From: UBA4717 sp002404395 | GTDB taxonomy: Bacteria > Bacillota > Clostridia > Oscillospirales > CAG-272 | Assembly: GCA_937902275.1 (NCBI GenBank) | Contig: CALFNW010000068.1 | Coordinates: 1 to 23,064, forward strand | DNA: 23,064 bases | Direction: 5' to 3' | Part shown: in pieces, positions 7,980-18,100 of the stretch | Layout of the letters: each line of letters opens with the position of its first letter | Position numbering within the stretch: position 1 is the stretch's first letter | Translations under genes and position numbers: made by a program | Notes under the pieces: model-generated | Databases searched by the model: none | What the model was told of the DNA's origin: nothing | What the model saw: only the letters and a program-made list of their open reading frames with translations

Positions 7980-9413
7980 TTAACTTCGAGATCCTTTTGA
8001 CACTGCTTTTTCGGCAAGATAGTTTTCAAGCCCCGCTTTTCCTGATTCCGTTACCGGCTTTATCCATTTCTCGGTAAAGAAATAGTAAAGGCAAAGCGCC
8101 GCTTTAGGTATATCTTCGCAAACATACATAATTATGTAAACAAGTATGATATCAAGCTTCCACACATATGCCGCAACATAAGTCATGGGAATCGAGATCA
8201 TCCAAAGACAGGCGGCGTCGTATATTAGCCCGCGTATCGTTTCTCCGCCCGGTCTGAAAATACCGACTATCTGTATATACGGGATGTTTCTTATACATAT
8301 TTCGCAGGCATAGACCGTAATTATTCCTGTCGCCATTCTTACTGTTTCCGCGGTAATATTGCCCTCCAGATTGAACAGTTGCACAAGCTGATTTCTGAAA
8401 ACAATTATGATCATGCCGATCGGAATTGAAATCAAAGGCACAAGCAGTGCCATGCGCTTCGCACATACTACGCCCTCCTTGATATTTCCGGCGCCGATCG
8501 CTTTACCGACCAACACGCATGAAGCGTTGCAGATACCCACAAATATCACAAATGCAATATTTTCAAACGTCTTGAGAATAGTCACCGCCGCGTAGTGCTC
8601 GCTTCCGAGGTTCGAATACAGCAGCGTAATAATAAATGTACCTAGTCCCCACATACTTTCGTTTGCGATGATCGGGGAAGCCTTTTTGTAAAACATTGCC
8701 ACCGTCTGCATATTGAATCCGAGCAGTCTTTTAAGCGGTGCAACTATAATAAGCTTTTTGATTGCCGCAACCGCAAAAGCAATTATCGGACCCGCCCACG
8801 AAGAAATACAGGTAGCAAGCGCCGCTCCTGATACGCCCATTTCCGGCAGTCCGAACGCCCCGTATATAAGTCCATAGTTAAAAAAAGCATTGAGCACGGT
8901 CGTGCAAAGCGATATGAACATCGGCACCTTTACACACTCGGTCGAGCGCAAAAGCGCGAACATGATATTTCCGAGCATCACCGCAGGGTAAGAGTACGCG
9001 GCGATTTTCAGATACGACGCACCGGCTTCGATAACGGCAGGCTCGTTGTTGAAAATATGCATTATGCCCTCGGGAAACAGTCCCGCCGCACACAAAAAAA
9101 CACCGGAAACGACAAATCCCGAAACAAGCGCGATGCCGTACACGTGGTAAATACCGTCAATGTTTCCGTCTCCCCAATATTGCGAAACGAATACCGACAT
9201 TCCCGAGACGATTCCGAACAGTGCGATCTGCAGCAGCCAACTGAACTGCCCCGCCATACCGACGGCGGCAAGTGCGGTGTCACCGAGCTGACCGACCATG
9301 AGCGTATCCACAAGCGTAAACGAGCTGACAAGCAGATTCTGAAGCGCGATCGGCACTGCAAGCTTTAACATAGCTTTATAAAAGCTTTTATCACATAAAA
9401 ATTGTTTGTTCAC
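7980..9413 (-). CDS. MATE-family multidrug/toxin exporter
   Basis: A 477-residue, probably 12-segment inner-membrane antiporter of the multidrug and toxic compound extrusion family, which drives efflux with Na+ or H+. Typical features are the N-terminal MLKLAVPIALQNLL, then TLVDTLMVGQLGDTALAAVGMAGQ, and a second-half counterpart. A late segment IPYIQIVGIFRPGGETIRG matches the family's conserved stretch. The start is taken as GTG at 9413, with GGAG six bases upstream and a 16-bp gap from the ImmA-like gene. The frame also opens at an ATG at 9452, which would overlap that gene and has no ribosome site. It is the last gene of an XRE-ImmA-MATE operon, so its expression probably follows the regulator pair. 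The substrate is unknown. Confidence 0.92.
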   Translation of the reverse strand: MNKQFLCDKSFYKAMLKLAVPIALQNLLVSSFTLVDTLMVGQLGDTALAAVGMAGQFSWLLQIALFGIVSGMSVFVSQYWGDGNIDGIYHVYGIALVSGFVVSGVFLCAAGLFPEGIMHIFNNEPAVIEAGASYLKIAAYSYPAVMLGNIMFALLRSTECVKVPMFISLCTTVLNAFFNYGLIYGAFGLPEMGVSGAALATCISSWAGPIIAFAVAAIKKLIIVAPLKRLLGFNMQTVAMFYKKASPIIANESMWGLGTFIITLLYSNLGSEHYAAVTILKTFENIAFVIFVGICNASCVLVGKAIGAGNIKEGVVCAKRMALLVPLISIPIGMIIIVFRNQLVQLFNLEGNITAETVRMATGIITVYACEICIRNIPYIQIVGIFRPGGETIRGLIYDAACLWMISIPMTYVAAYVWKLDIILVYIIMYVCEDIPKAALCLYYFFTEKWIKPVTESGKAGLENYLAEKAVSKGSRS

Positions 9414-9429
9414 TTTTTTCTCCGTAAAA

Positions 9430-9939
9430 TTATCTTGACAAAAAATCAGCACGCGGCATCGTCTGTTCTCTGAAGCCGAAACCGCGCATATTCATGCACC
9501 CGATCTTTATCGCCGCAAGATTTATGTCGGTGCAAAGTATCTTCGCCGTTTCTTCCATGTCGTATCCTTCCTTTGCAAGTGCAAGCACCTCGGAATCGTC
9601 AAGCAAAAGCTCAGCGGCAAATACATTTGCTTCATATTCAGGTCGGCTTTTCATATCATAAAGCACAAATTCCCGAAGACAGGCATCCTGCGCGAGTTTT
9701 CGGTGAAAGCGGTCGTGCCCCAGCTCATGCGCAAGTACGATCCGACTCTGATTTTCGTCAAGCGAGCTGTTTAATACAATAAAACGCTTTCGGTTGATAA
9801 CGGTGTAAAAGCCTTTGAGCTTTGTAAAGCCGTCGCTTATTTTTACAGTAATGCCTAGTCCTTCCGCGATCTTAAAAGGATCGCGTGTACCGCAACGGCG
9901 CACAAGCTCCGTTGCGGTTTCAAATATTCTTTTTTTCAT
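9430..9939 (-). CDS. ImmA/IrrE-family metallopeptidase
   Basis: A 169-residue zinc metallopeptidase of the ImmA/IrrE type (COG2856-like). These enzymes cleave a partner XRE-family repressor to release genes it controls. The zinc site is plain: HELGH at 71-75, with the third ligand probably Glu103 in EYEANVFAAELLL. The N-terminal segment GLGITVKISD resembles the family. The ATG at 9939 is preceded by GGGAGAG about ten bases upstream; the frame also opens at a TTG at 9957 without a ribosome site. It starts 26 bp after the XRE stop and 16 bp before the MATE gene, so the three genes probably form an operon. By analogy with ImmR/ImmA and DdrO/IrrE, its likely substrate is the protein encoded just upstream. 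This is inference, not shown by the sequence. Confidence 0.9.
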   Translation of the reverse strand: MKKRIFETATELVRRCGTRDPFKIAEGLGITVKISDGFTKLKGFYTVINRKRFIVLNSSLDENQSRIVLAHELGHDRFHRKLAQDACLREFVLYDMKSRPEYEANVFAAELLLDDSEVLALAKEGYDMEETAKILCTDINLAAIKIGCMNMRGFGFREQTMPRADFLSR

Positions 9940-9965
9940 CCGACGGGTCTCTCCCAAACGTCAAA

Positions 9966-10376
9966 TCATTTAGTTTCTGTCTTTTTCTTAGGCGCAAAAC
10001 GCTTTGAATACTCTTTACTCTCAAGGTAAAGTTCTTGGATCTCATGTACGAATGCAAGCTTGTCGTCATCGTTAAGCTCACCGCCGGCGAACATCGCCGA
10101 AGCCTGTTCAAGCAACGCCTGCGCCTGCGCTCTGCCGCGATAGCCGTACTTTTCGTTTGCCGTCAGCAAAAACTCTTCGTCTTCATTTATAAAGTAGCCT
10201 TTTTCGGTTCCGAGCAACTCGGCGAGCTTGTAGTAAATCTTTCTGTCCTTAGGATAGCTCTCTCCGCCTTCGTAGTTAATTATCGTGCGCTTAGTGACGC
10301 CCGCCAACTCTGCAAGCTCCTCCTGCGTCAGCTTTTTTTCCTTGCGCGCTTTTCTCAATTTTTCTCCGAATTTCAT
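9966..10376 (-). CDS. XRE-family transcriptional regulator, likely ImmA partner
   Basis: A 136-residue protein with an N-terminal Cro/C1-type helix-turn-helix at about residues 5-61: LRKARKEKKLTQEELAELAG, then VTKRTIINYEGGESYPKD and IYYKLAELLG. The C-terminal half (about 70-125) is helical and probably dimerises or is the target of the adjacent peptidase. The start has GAGAGATC a few bases upstream, and a small hairpin (10391-10403) lies 14 nt before it. It heads the XRE-ImmA-MATE operon and is divergent from the DNA polymerase gene. Palindromic sites in the shared intergenic region are candidate operators for it. Likely role: repressor of its own operon and perhaps of the polymerase. Confidence 0.9.
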   Translation of the reverse strand: MKFGEKLRKARKEKKLTQEELAELAGVTKRTIINYEGGESYPKDRKIYYKLAELLGTEKGYFINEDEEFLLTANEKYGYRGRAQAQALLEQASAMFAGGELNDDDKLAFVHEIQELYLESKEYSKRFAPKKKTETK

Positions 10377-10390
10377 AATGATCTCTCATA

Positions 10391-10403
10391 TCGCCGCAGG
10401 CGA
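10391..10403 (-). promoter_or_regulatory. Small hairpin in the XRE 5' leader
   Basis: TCGCC-GCA-GGCGA, a perfect 5-bp stem with a 3-nt loop, ending 14 nt before the start codon. Its size and position resemble the hairpins before the polymerase and epimerase starts, but its sequence differs. Confidence 0.5.
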
Positions 10404-10408
10404 CCCAT

Positions 10409-10437
10409 AGTATAATCGGCAGCTTTACGGAACCGCA
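10409..10437 (-). promoter_or_regulatory. Possible promoter of the XRE-ImmA-MATE operon
   Basis: Minus-strand -10 TATACT (10409-10414) with a poor -35 (TGCGGT) at 17-bp spacing. It is correctly placed ahead of the XRE start and may need activation or be weak. Confidence 0.35.
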
Positions 10438-10548
10438 GCTCTACCCCGATTTCGTGAAATTACAGGTAAAAAGCTTGTCGCTTTGATCCCACAAACAATG
10501 CCTGTGCCGTTCTCCAAAAATTACATGAAAATATTTTTCGCATTTCTC

Positions 10549-10577
10549 TTGACAAGCGAGTTTGATTTTCATATAAT
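10549..10577 (+). promoter_or_regulatory. Consensus promoter of the Y-family polymerase gene
   Basis: Perfect TTGACA (10549-10554), a 17-bp spacer and perfect TATAAT (10572-10577). A start near 10584 gives a leader of about 170 nt. So strong a core promoter on an error-prone polymerase suggests repression in normal growth. Confidence 0.9.
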
Positions 10578-10660
10578 ATATGTGAAATTTATCTTCGCAA
10601 GTATTATAAAACATTTTTCACCTCAAGTCAATAGGTCTCGCAAATTTTCTCGATTTTTTT

Positions 10661-10678
10661 GTATCGGCACTCCGATAC
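10661..10678 (+). promoter_or_regulatory. Hairpin in the polymerase 5' leader
   Basis: GTATCGG-CACT-CCGATAC, a perfect 7-bp stem with a 4-nt loop. A T-run precedes rather than follows it, so it is not a terminator for the plus strand. Its role is unknown. Confidence 0.5.
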
Positions 10679-10721
10679 TCGGATGCTTTTGGGTAAATTC
10701 GGCTTGCGATGAAATATCAGC

Positions 10722-10736
10722 GTCGGCTTCGCCGAC
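10722..10736 (+). repeat. 15-nt hairpin GTCGGCTTCGCCGAC, copy 1
   Basis: Stem GTCGGC/GCCGAC with loop TTC, ending 17 nt before the chosen polymerase start, which has no Shine-Dalgarno. An identical copy in the same orientation precedes the UDP-GlcNAc 2-epimerase gene. Confidence 0.75.
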
Positions 10737-10753
10737 AGAAATTCGATACGTAT

Positions 10754-11986
10754 ATGGACAGAATCATACTTCACAGCGATCTGAATAATTTTTTTGCTTC
10801 GGCAGAATGTTTGCTTAATCCCGAGCTTAAAGAATCTTTTGTTGCAGTTTGCGGAGCAAGCGAAGACCGTCATGGGATCGTGCTCGCCAAAAATCAGAAA
10901 GCCAAGCTTTGCGGCGTTGCAACCGGTGACACAATTTTCAAAGCGCGTCAAAAATGTCCCGAATTAGTGTGCGTTCAGCCGCATTTTGAAGAATACCGCC
11001 GTTTTTCCAAAGCCGTAAAAAAGATCTATTCCGAATATACCGATGAAATCGAATCGTTCGGAATAGACGAATGTTGGCTTGATGTCACACACAGTACAGC
11101 GTTGTTCGGAAGCGGCAAAACGATCGCCGAAACGATCCGCGAACGCGTAAAACGCGAAACCGGCCTCACGGTATCGGTGGGAGTTTCCTTCAATAAAATA
11201 TTTGCAAAGCTTTGCAGTGATTTAAAGAAGCCTGATGCCGTGACCGAGGTAACGCGTGAAAACTTCAAAGAAAAACTCTGGTGTCTCCCCGCTTCAAGTA
11301 TGCTCGGAGTCGGAAGATCCACGGCAGCGGCGCTTGAAAGACGCGGTATCACCACCATCGGTCAACTTGCTGCGATACCTCCCGAGTTTCTGCAAAATTG
11401 GCTTGGTAAAAGCGGAGCCGTCCTTTCCGCTTATGCACGCGGGCTTGACTTTGAACCTGTCAAGATGTACGATTACTTTGAAGATCCCAAAAGTGTCGGA
11501 CGGGGAGTTACCTGCCGTGCCGATCTGGTGAATGAATCCGAAGTTTCTCAGATAATCCTGTATCTTACGCGTGAAATATCTGCAACGCTCAGACGCGGCG
11601 GATATCTGGCAGGATCAATCGCACTCTGCCTGCGCACGCCTGACCTGTGCGACCGTGAACATTCGGAAAAGCTTGCTTCGCCCACACGTTCTTTTTCCGA
11701 GTTGCATCGCTCCGCGGTTGCGCTGTTCGAACGGTCATGCAGGTCGCTCCCGCTCAGAGCGGTCACGGTGCGCGTAGGAAACATTATCCGTGACAGCGAA
11801 CCTGTGCGTTTTGATTTTTTTACGGATCCGCTTTCAAGCGAAAAACGCGAACGGCTTGAAGCCGCCGCTGACAGCCTGTGCAGCCGCTTCGGCAAAAATT
11901 CGGTAATGCCTGCCTCTCTGCTCGGCGGTAATAAGCTTCCGCACGCATTCACGGAAACAAGATTTCCGAAAAGTCATACTTTATGA
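10754..11986 (+). CDS. dinB: Y-family DNA polymerase, DinB/Pol IV-like
   Basis: A 410-residue translesion DNA polymerase, which copies past damaged template with low fidelity. Seen: the palm motif HSDLNNFFASAE with catalytic Asp9 and a probable steric-gate Phe14; SFGIDECWLD with Asp105-Glu106; SVGVSFNKIFAKLCSDLKKP (140-159); a helix-hairpin-helix thumb near 184-206; a little-finger domain from about 245 to 350; and the tail RFGKNSVMPASLL. Near residues 352-359 the usual clamp-binding Q-x-x-L-F motif is degenerate (RFDFFTDP). The ATG at 10754 matches family N-termini; the frame opens at 10709, which would add 15 unlikely residues. Neither start has a clear ribosome site. It is divergent from the XRE-ImmA pair, which may control it. 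The gene could equally be named as a UmuC-like member. Confidence 0.93.
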   Translation: MDRIILHSDLNNFFASAECLLNPELKESFVAVCGASEDRHGIVLAKNQKAKLCGVATGDTIFKARQKCPELVCVQPHFEEYRRFSKAVKKIYSEYTDEIESFGIDECWLDVTHSTALFGSGKTIAETIRERVKRETGLTVSVGVSFNKIFAKLCSDLKKPDAVTEVTRENFKEKLWCLPASSMLGVGRSTAAALERRGITTIGQLAAIPPEFLQNWLGKSGAVLSAYARGLDFEPVKMYDYFEDPKSVGRGVTCRADLVNESEVSQIILYLTREISATLRRGGYLAGSIALCLRTPDLCDREHSEKLASPTRSFSELHRSAVALFERSCRSLPLRAVTVRVGNIIRDSEPVRFDFFTDPLSSEKRERLEAAADSLCSRFGKNSVMPASLLGGNKLPHAFTETRFPKSHTL

Positions 11987-12114
11987 GGTTTAAATACTTG
12001 CGCCGACTTAATATCACAGACCGTAAAACGTCCGACCGCCGAATTTTTCGACTCCGTTTCGGGCATTTTGCCGAAAACACGGTCATTTCGGAAAGCATCG
12101 GTCTCACGCAACAA

Positions 12115-12149
12115 AGAACTCCGATCGGTCCGAAACCGATCGGAGTTCT
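12115..12149 (-). terminator. Terminator of the SLH surface-protein gene
   Basis: A perfect 15-bp stem (12115-12129 with 12135-12149) and a 5-nt loop, 8 bp beyond the SLH stop. On the minus strand it is followed by TTGTTG after a stem ending in TTCT, giving a U-rich tail. On the plus strand no T-tract follows, so termination of the polymerase gene there would be weaker. Confidence 0.8.
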
Positions 12150-12156
12150 GCCGTGT

Positions 12157-15100
12157 TCAGTTGTAAGCCCGACAGAGGAAAGTCACGATCTGCGCCCTTG
12201 TGCAGATACCGTTTGAATCAAACAATTCGTTTGTTATTCCGTTCGTAATACCTTTTTCAAACGCCCACGCAGCCGCCTCGGCATAATAAGCGTCGCTCGG
12301 AACATCGGCAAATCCGCACGCATTCTTCGGCTCGGGCGAGCCTGCCGCACGCCACAGGAAAGTGACCGCCTGTGCTCTGGTGCAAAGCAGCTCGGGTCCG
12401 AACAGCTCATTTTCGATCCCGTTCGTAATACCCTTTTCAAACGCCCACGCAGCCGCCTCGGCATAATAAGCCTCACTTGCGACGTCACTGAAAACACCGC
12501 GCTTTCCGGATTCGGGCGAGCCTGCCGCGCGCCACAGGAAAGTAACTATCTGTGCTCTCGTGCAGGCAAGCTCGGGTCCGAATTTTCCGTTTCCGATCCC
12601 GTTTGTGACTTTGTTTTTCACCGCCCAGCTTACCGCTTCAAAATAGTATGCGCCTGCGGGTATGTCGTCAAACAGTTCTTCGTCAACGGGATCTGCAGTC
12701 TTTTTAAACGATGCGTTGATATTTACCCCGCCGCTCGGCATTCTGAAGCTGTACTTTCCCTCGCCGCGCCCGGTAAGCTCAAGCGCATTGCCGTTCTTAT
12801 CGGTGACGATAATATCCTTGATCTCATAACCTGCATCCGGCTCAACGGTGATCGTTACGGTTTCACCGACCTTTGCCTTGTCGGCATCAGAGGTAATGTT
12901 TCCGTTCTCAAGGTCCTCGGGAAGCTCTATCGGCCTTGTCGGAACGATTACGGCCGTCGATTTGTATGACACCTCTACCTCTGCGATAACGACCTCGGGA
13001 TCATATATAAAGCTTCCGTCATAGATCGCTTTGAAAGTATAACCCAAGGTGCGGTTCGGAAGATCGGCTGTATAAATATTTCCGTCCTTAACAAGCCCGA
13101 TATTCTTCCCTGCACTGTCGGTTCCGATAACGGTTATTTCCGCGTCGTCCGGCAGATTACCGCGCTCAAGCGTAAGCTTCAGCTTTCCGCCGCCGTACAA
13201 TACCGTTTTGCTTGGTGTGAGCGTCATCGCGAGAGCAGTGCGATCTGTACCGTTTATGTCAACGCTGAGCGCAATATCCTCGTAATTCGTGCTTGAAACA
13301 ATAACCGTAAGCTTTCCGATCTTGCCGAGTGTTGACGCCTTTTTCGCATCCACTTCAAACTCAAGGTACTTAACCTCACCGCTGTCGATAAGTTTCTCAT
13401 CGCTTATCGTGTAACCGTCTAAGATCGAAGCGTTCGGAACACCGTATACGATATCCCCGTATTCAAGTCCCGCGTCAAGCTCAGGCAGGCTCGGGAGCGC
13501 GGCCTTATAAACCCCTTTCCAACCGTTCTTTACGTCCGTTTCCGACACACTCGGAGCATTGAGCTTGGCTTTTTTTATTGCAGCTTCGGCACTTGACTGC
13601 GAATCCTCAGAAATTATATAATTTGAGGCGTCCGCTCCGTTAAGCGTAAGCTTAAGCTTTACAAGCTTGCCGTCCGCAACATTCCGATCTTCAAACTCAG
13701 CCGTTACCGTGTATCCAAGCTCGGTACCGTCAAGCTTGCCAAGCAGACTACCGCTATCGGAAACTATCGCCGACGTATTTCCGTCGTAAAGCTTATCGGC
13801 AATCTTCACACCGGTAAGCGCGACCTTTGCCGGAGCGATCTCAAACCGACAGGTGAGCGGGTCAAAGGCGTAGTTCCCGTTTGTGACAGGCTCAACGATC
13901 GCAGTGCCGTATCCGACGTCGGTATTCGCGCCGTATGAAACGCTGTAATCCCTGCCCGCTTCAAGCTTCAGCCCCTCGCCCCTTATCGAAACTTCGACGG
14001 CGGGAGTCTGCGCTTTACCGCTGTATATCACCGATTTAATATTCGCGGCATCCGCCTCGATCTGCTTCGGAATGACGGTAACGCTCACATTTTTATCCTT
14101 GATCGTCTCATAATTCTGAGTGTCACTCGGAGTAAAGTCCGCCTTGAATTGCTTTGCAATGTCCGAAGCGTCGCCAAGTAAAACGGTTCCGTCAACCCAA
14201 CTCCAGCCTTCGGGAAGCGCGACTTCACCGAGAGTTTTTCCGATCCCGTATTCGGTGCGTATTCCCGAAGGTACGGTATAGTCCGGAATTGCCTTGTTGA
14301 TTTTGAAGCTTGCCTTAGTTTTGCCGAAAATATAGTTGCTTCCGTTTACCGCACTTACGGTAACATCTGCGGCTCCGACGCTTGTGTTTTTGTCATATTC
14401 AACGCTGTAATCGGTCCCGCGCACAAGTTTAAGTTCGCGATACATTACATTTAATTCGGGAGTAAGCGCTTTTCCGCCGTCGTATATCTGATCGCCGATC
14501 GGCATTACCGTGAGCGAATCGGTTATATCAAGCGGATTCACGATAACCGATATCTCAATATTTTCCGCAAGCTTATAGTTCGGATCATGCGGATCATACT
14601 TCGCCGCAAACTTATTCGGTGAAGTTCTAACATCTCCGACAGATATGTTCGGATCCATCCAACTCCAGCCTGCAGGCAATGCGACCTTTTCCAACGTATC
14701 GCCAAAGGTCGCCTCCACAGCACTCGGAAGCGTATAAATCGGCTCGGCAGGTGTGATTTCAAAATATGAATTTCCGCTTAACACGAGTTTATAATTTGAA
14801 GCTTTGAAACCCGACTCCGAATTATCGGCAAGCTTCAGAGTTCCGATCGTAAACGCGTATCGTCCTACATTTTCGCCGCTCTCTCTTCCGAGAGTACCGT
14901 CAAGAGCCGCCGACTCGGGTAAGAAAATTCCGTCGAGCGTGTAAACAAAACCCGGATCGTCCGTATTATATACCTTAGCTTGACCGGACATCGGACTCAG
15001 AGTTATTGTTGCCTCAAAGATCGCAGTCTCAATGCTTGAAGGCGCCGAATCATAGTGGTTCTTGTCTCCGGAAATCTTACACCAAACCGTATATTTTTCG

Positions 15101-18100
15101 GCATCTTTTCCGTGCGGAAGGTTCTCCGTATAGCTTCCGTTTTCATCAAGGCTGTAGACAAACTTACCGCCTTCGGCAGTTCCACCGCTTACAAGCGCCT
15201 GTTCGAAGGAATTGTATATAAGTCCGCCGATCGCTTCGGGTGCGGTCACAACCGACGAGGCAGCCTTGTTAACCTTAAGGCTTGAATAGACCTCCTCTTT
15301 GGTAACAAAGGACCCGTTTTCATCAAAAATATTTACCAGAGCATAAATCCCGTAATAGCTGTCCGAAGCGTCAAGCGCAGTTACGAATTCAAACCCGCCG
15401 CAGCTCTCGCCGGAGATCAGCGTTTTTTCATCGGTGAGTACAGTGTCTTTATAAGATGTGATCCATTTTGCCGCGGCTCTGTAGCCCTCGGCAAGTTCGA
15501 CAGTAAGCTCGGCAAGCCCTTCGGGCAGTTGTGTTTCGCCATAGGTCATCGTTCCGCCTGTCGGGTAGACGGTGATCCTGTACGGCTTTTCAACAGTAAG
15601 CGCGATCTCGGTTGAAAGAACATAACCGTTCTTTATCACTTTACAGATGAGCTTACTGCTTTCGGGTGCACTGCCGTTTGTAAGTTTGCCGTTAAACGCA
15701 GTTCCGTTTTTAAGCCACTCTACCGTAACCTCGCCGTCGTAACCATCAGTCGTGTAATCAACCGTAAAATCAAGCGTCTGCATTATGTAAGATTTATAGC
15801 TTCCGACTGCCGCAATGCCGTTGATCTTAACAGCTATGCTCTTTACAGGCACCTCGACCACCGAAAAGTTATCATACATCTCGCCGATTGATGGCGTTAT
15901 CCACTCGCCGTCATCTTTTCTGAAAACATAGCCTTCGGCAATACTGACCGCCTGATTTATCGTAAGGTTTGTGAATGAACCGCCCGAAAGAACGAGTGCA
16001 CCGCTCTGCTCGGAGACACGCAGGTCAACGTCGAATTTTCCGCTTTCTATATTGAGCGTGCCGTTTTCTACCGAAATGTACGACTCTGCGGCGCAGAAAA
16101 TTCCGCCATCGCCGGCGCTGTCGGTTACGGTAAAGTTCTCATGATATCCGCCAAACGCAAGTTTGCTTTCTGCCGAACCGTTTCCTACAGTAAGCGTTTT
16201 ACCGTTCAGATCAAGTGTAAAATCCGCTCCGATAAAGTTCTTTGCGCCCTCAAAGCGGCAGTCATCAAGGACTTTAAGCACCGAATTACGGCTCACACAT
16301 TCAAACGCTTCATACACGGTCTTGTAAAAAGTCACACTGCCGTCTTCTGAAACAACCTTTGCCGCCATGCGGTCGCCGCACATGCATTTTCCGTTTTCGT
16401 CATGCGAATGAGTATGCGGAACGATGTTAAACTTTTCACTCAATGAATTGTAGTAACCCGAAGATGAAGTGCTCCTTTCATCAGGGTCAACCACGCTTCC
16501 GTTAATTTCAAGCGCGTATCCGTCGGCGATCAACTCTGAGATTTTTTTGCCCGCATATGCGCCCGCAAATTCACCACCCGACAGTTTAAGCTTACCGCCG
16601 AACGGATAAAGGTATATTTTACTCTTGAAATCGCCGCCGTGCACTGCGACGTCTCCGCCGCCCGAAACGTAGAGCGAATAACTGCCCGACGCGAACGTGC
16701 CTCCCCAAATAACCGTTCTGCCGTTTGCAATAAGTCCCTCGGAGGAACCGACAAGTTCAAAATTGCAGTCGGAACCGTCTGCACGTCCGAAAGTCAAAAG
16801 GGACGTAACATTACTGTTATCGACAATTACCGCCGCGCCTTTCTTGCTGATGATTTTTCCGCTATTTATGCTGTCTGAGTTGATTATTGTCAGATCAAGC
16901 GTGTACTGTGCGACCGTATCGGCGTCGCAGAGTCTGATCGTTTTATCGTTTGACGCAATTTGTTTGCCGTTGAGGTCAAGGGTGAATACTCCTTTCTTCA
17001 AGGAGATCGAAGAATCGGCAAGCTCGATATTGTCAAGCAGCTTCACGCATATATCCGCTCCGACCGATCCTTCTGCCGCCTCAAGCACTTTTATAAAATC
17101 ATCGTAAAGAGTCCCGGTTTCGCCGACGATCAGCATTGCCTTGAACTGCGTTTTGCAATCGGTGCAATAATTACCGTCGTCAAGGTTTCTGTGAGCGCAG
17201 ACAAATCCGCAGGCACATGCATGGTTTGCATCCAAAACATGAGTGTGAGCGATCACGTATATCTCACCGTAGCTGCTTATACTGCTTACATAAGCGTTGA
17301 TATACTCGGCAGTTTCACGGTTTAATGAACAAATGTATCCGTCTGCCAGCTGAGAAGCGATCTCTTCACCGTTTTCAAGCTCAAGCTTTCCCTTGTATGT
17401 GCCGCCGTTAAGCGTCAGTGCATTTGGGGCAGAAGCGTCAACCCTGACGCTGTAATGACCATTGATGACTCCGCCGCTAATTGTGACTTTGCCGTTGTTT
17501 TTTACGCGAACGGCAGACATACCGGTCACTGCCGACTCAATGTATCCGCCGAGCAGAGTAAGCTTGCCGCCGTCAACGATTACAGTGTCGGTTTGGCCGA
17601 GATTACCTACCTTAATATTATTGGAGTCACCGCCGTCTATTGTCAGACGGGAATCTTCGCCGATAACCTTGATCGTCGCATTATCGCCTACTGCAAATCC
17701 GCAATCGAGTTTACCAAGCTCCGACGACGAGTTGATCATAGTAACATCAACGGTGCTTCCGCTTGCGGCGTTAAATTCAAACACCGCTCCTGCAGTGTTT
17801 GACAGCGTATTGCCGTTCAGATCGACTGTGAAAATACCGGACGCAACAATAACAGCGGAATTTTTGAGTTTAACATTCTCAAGCAGCTTTAAAACAGTGC
17901 CCTTGTCGCTTGAAGTGCCGACCGCTTCAAACGCCTTTGACAGATCAAAGTATTTATTTTCAACGCCGTTTGCGGTAACGCTTGCAAAATATGTCAGTCC
18001 GCAAGTACACTTGTCACCTGACAGCTCATGCGTGTGCGCCTTTACATACACGGGAATTTTGCCCGTCTCAGCGGCGCTGTAAATGTTTCCGAGCGTTGAG

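Larger units (their letters stand above)
10377..10753. other. 377-bp divergent intergenic region with candidate operators
   Basis: It contains no convincing gene. Besides the two promoters it holds ATTTCGTGAAAT (10449-10460, 5-bp arms), an imperfect palindrome at about 10524-10543, and a TTTTCAT...ATGTGAAA imperfect palindrome spanning the polymerase -10 (about 10565-10588). There is also a spaced GTGAAA/TTTCAC pair (10582-10587 and 10616-10621). These share GTGAAA-type half sites and are candidates for XRE binding. No GAAC-N4-GTTC LexA box was found. Confidence 0.55.

Noticed and set aside
10377..10753. LexA/DinR box in front of the polymerase
   Set aside because: No GAAC-N4-GTTC-like site was found; the nearest (GAACCGCAGCTC near 10430) has a poor second half site and lies far upstream of the -35 box.
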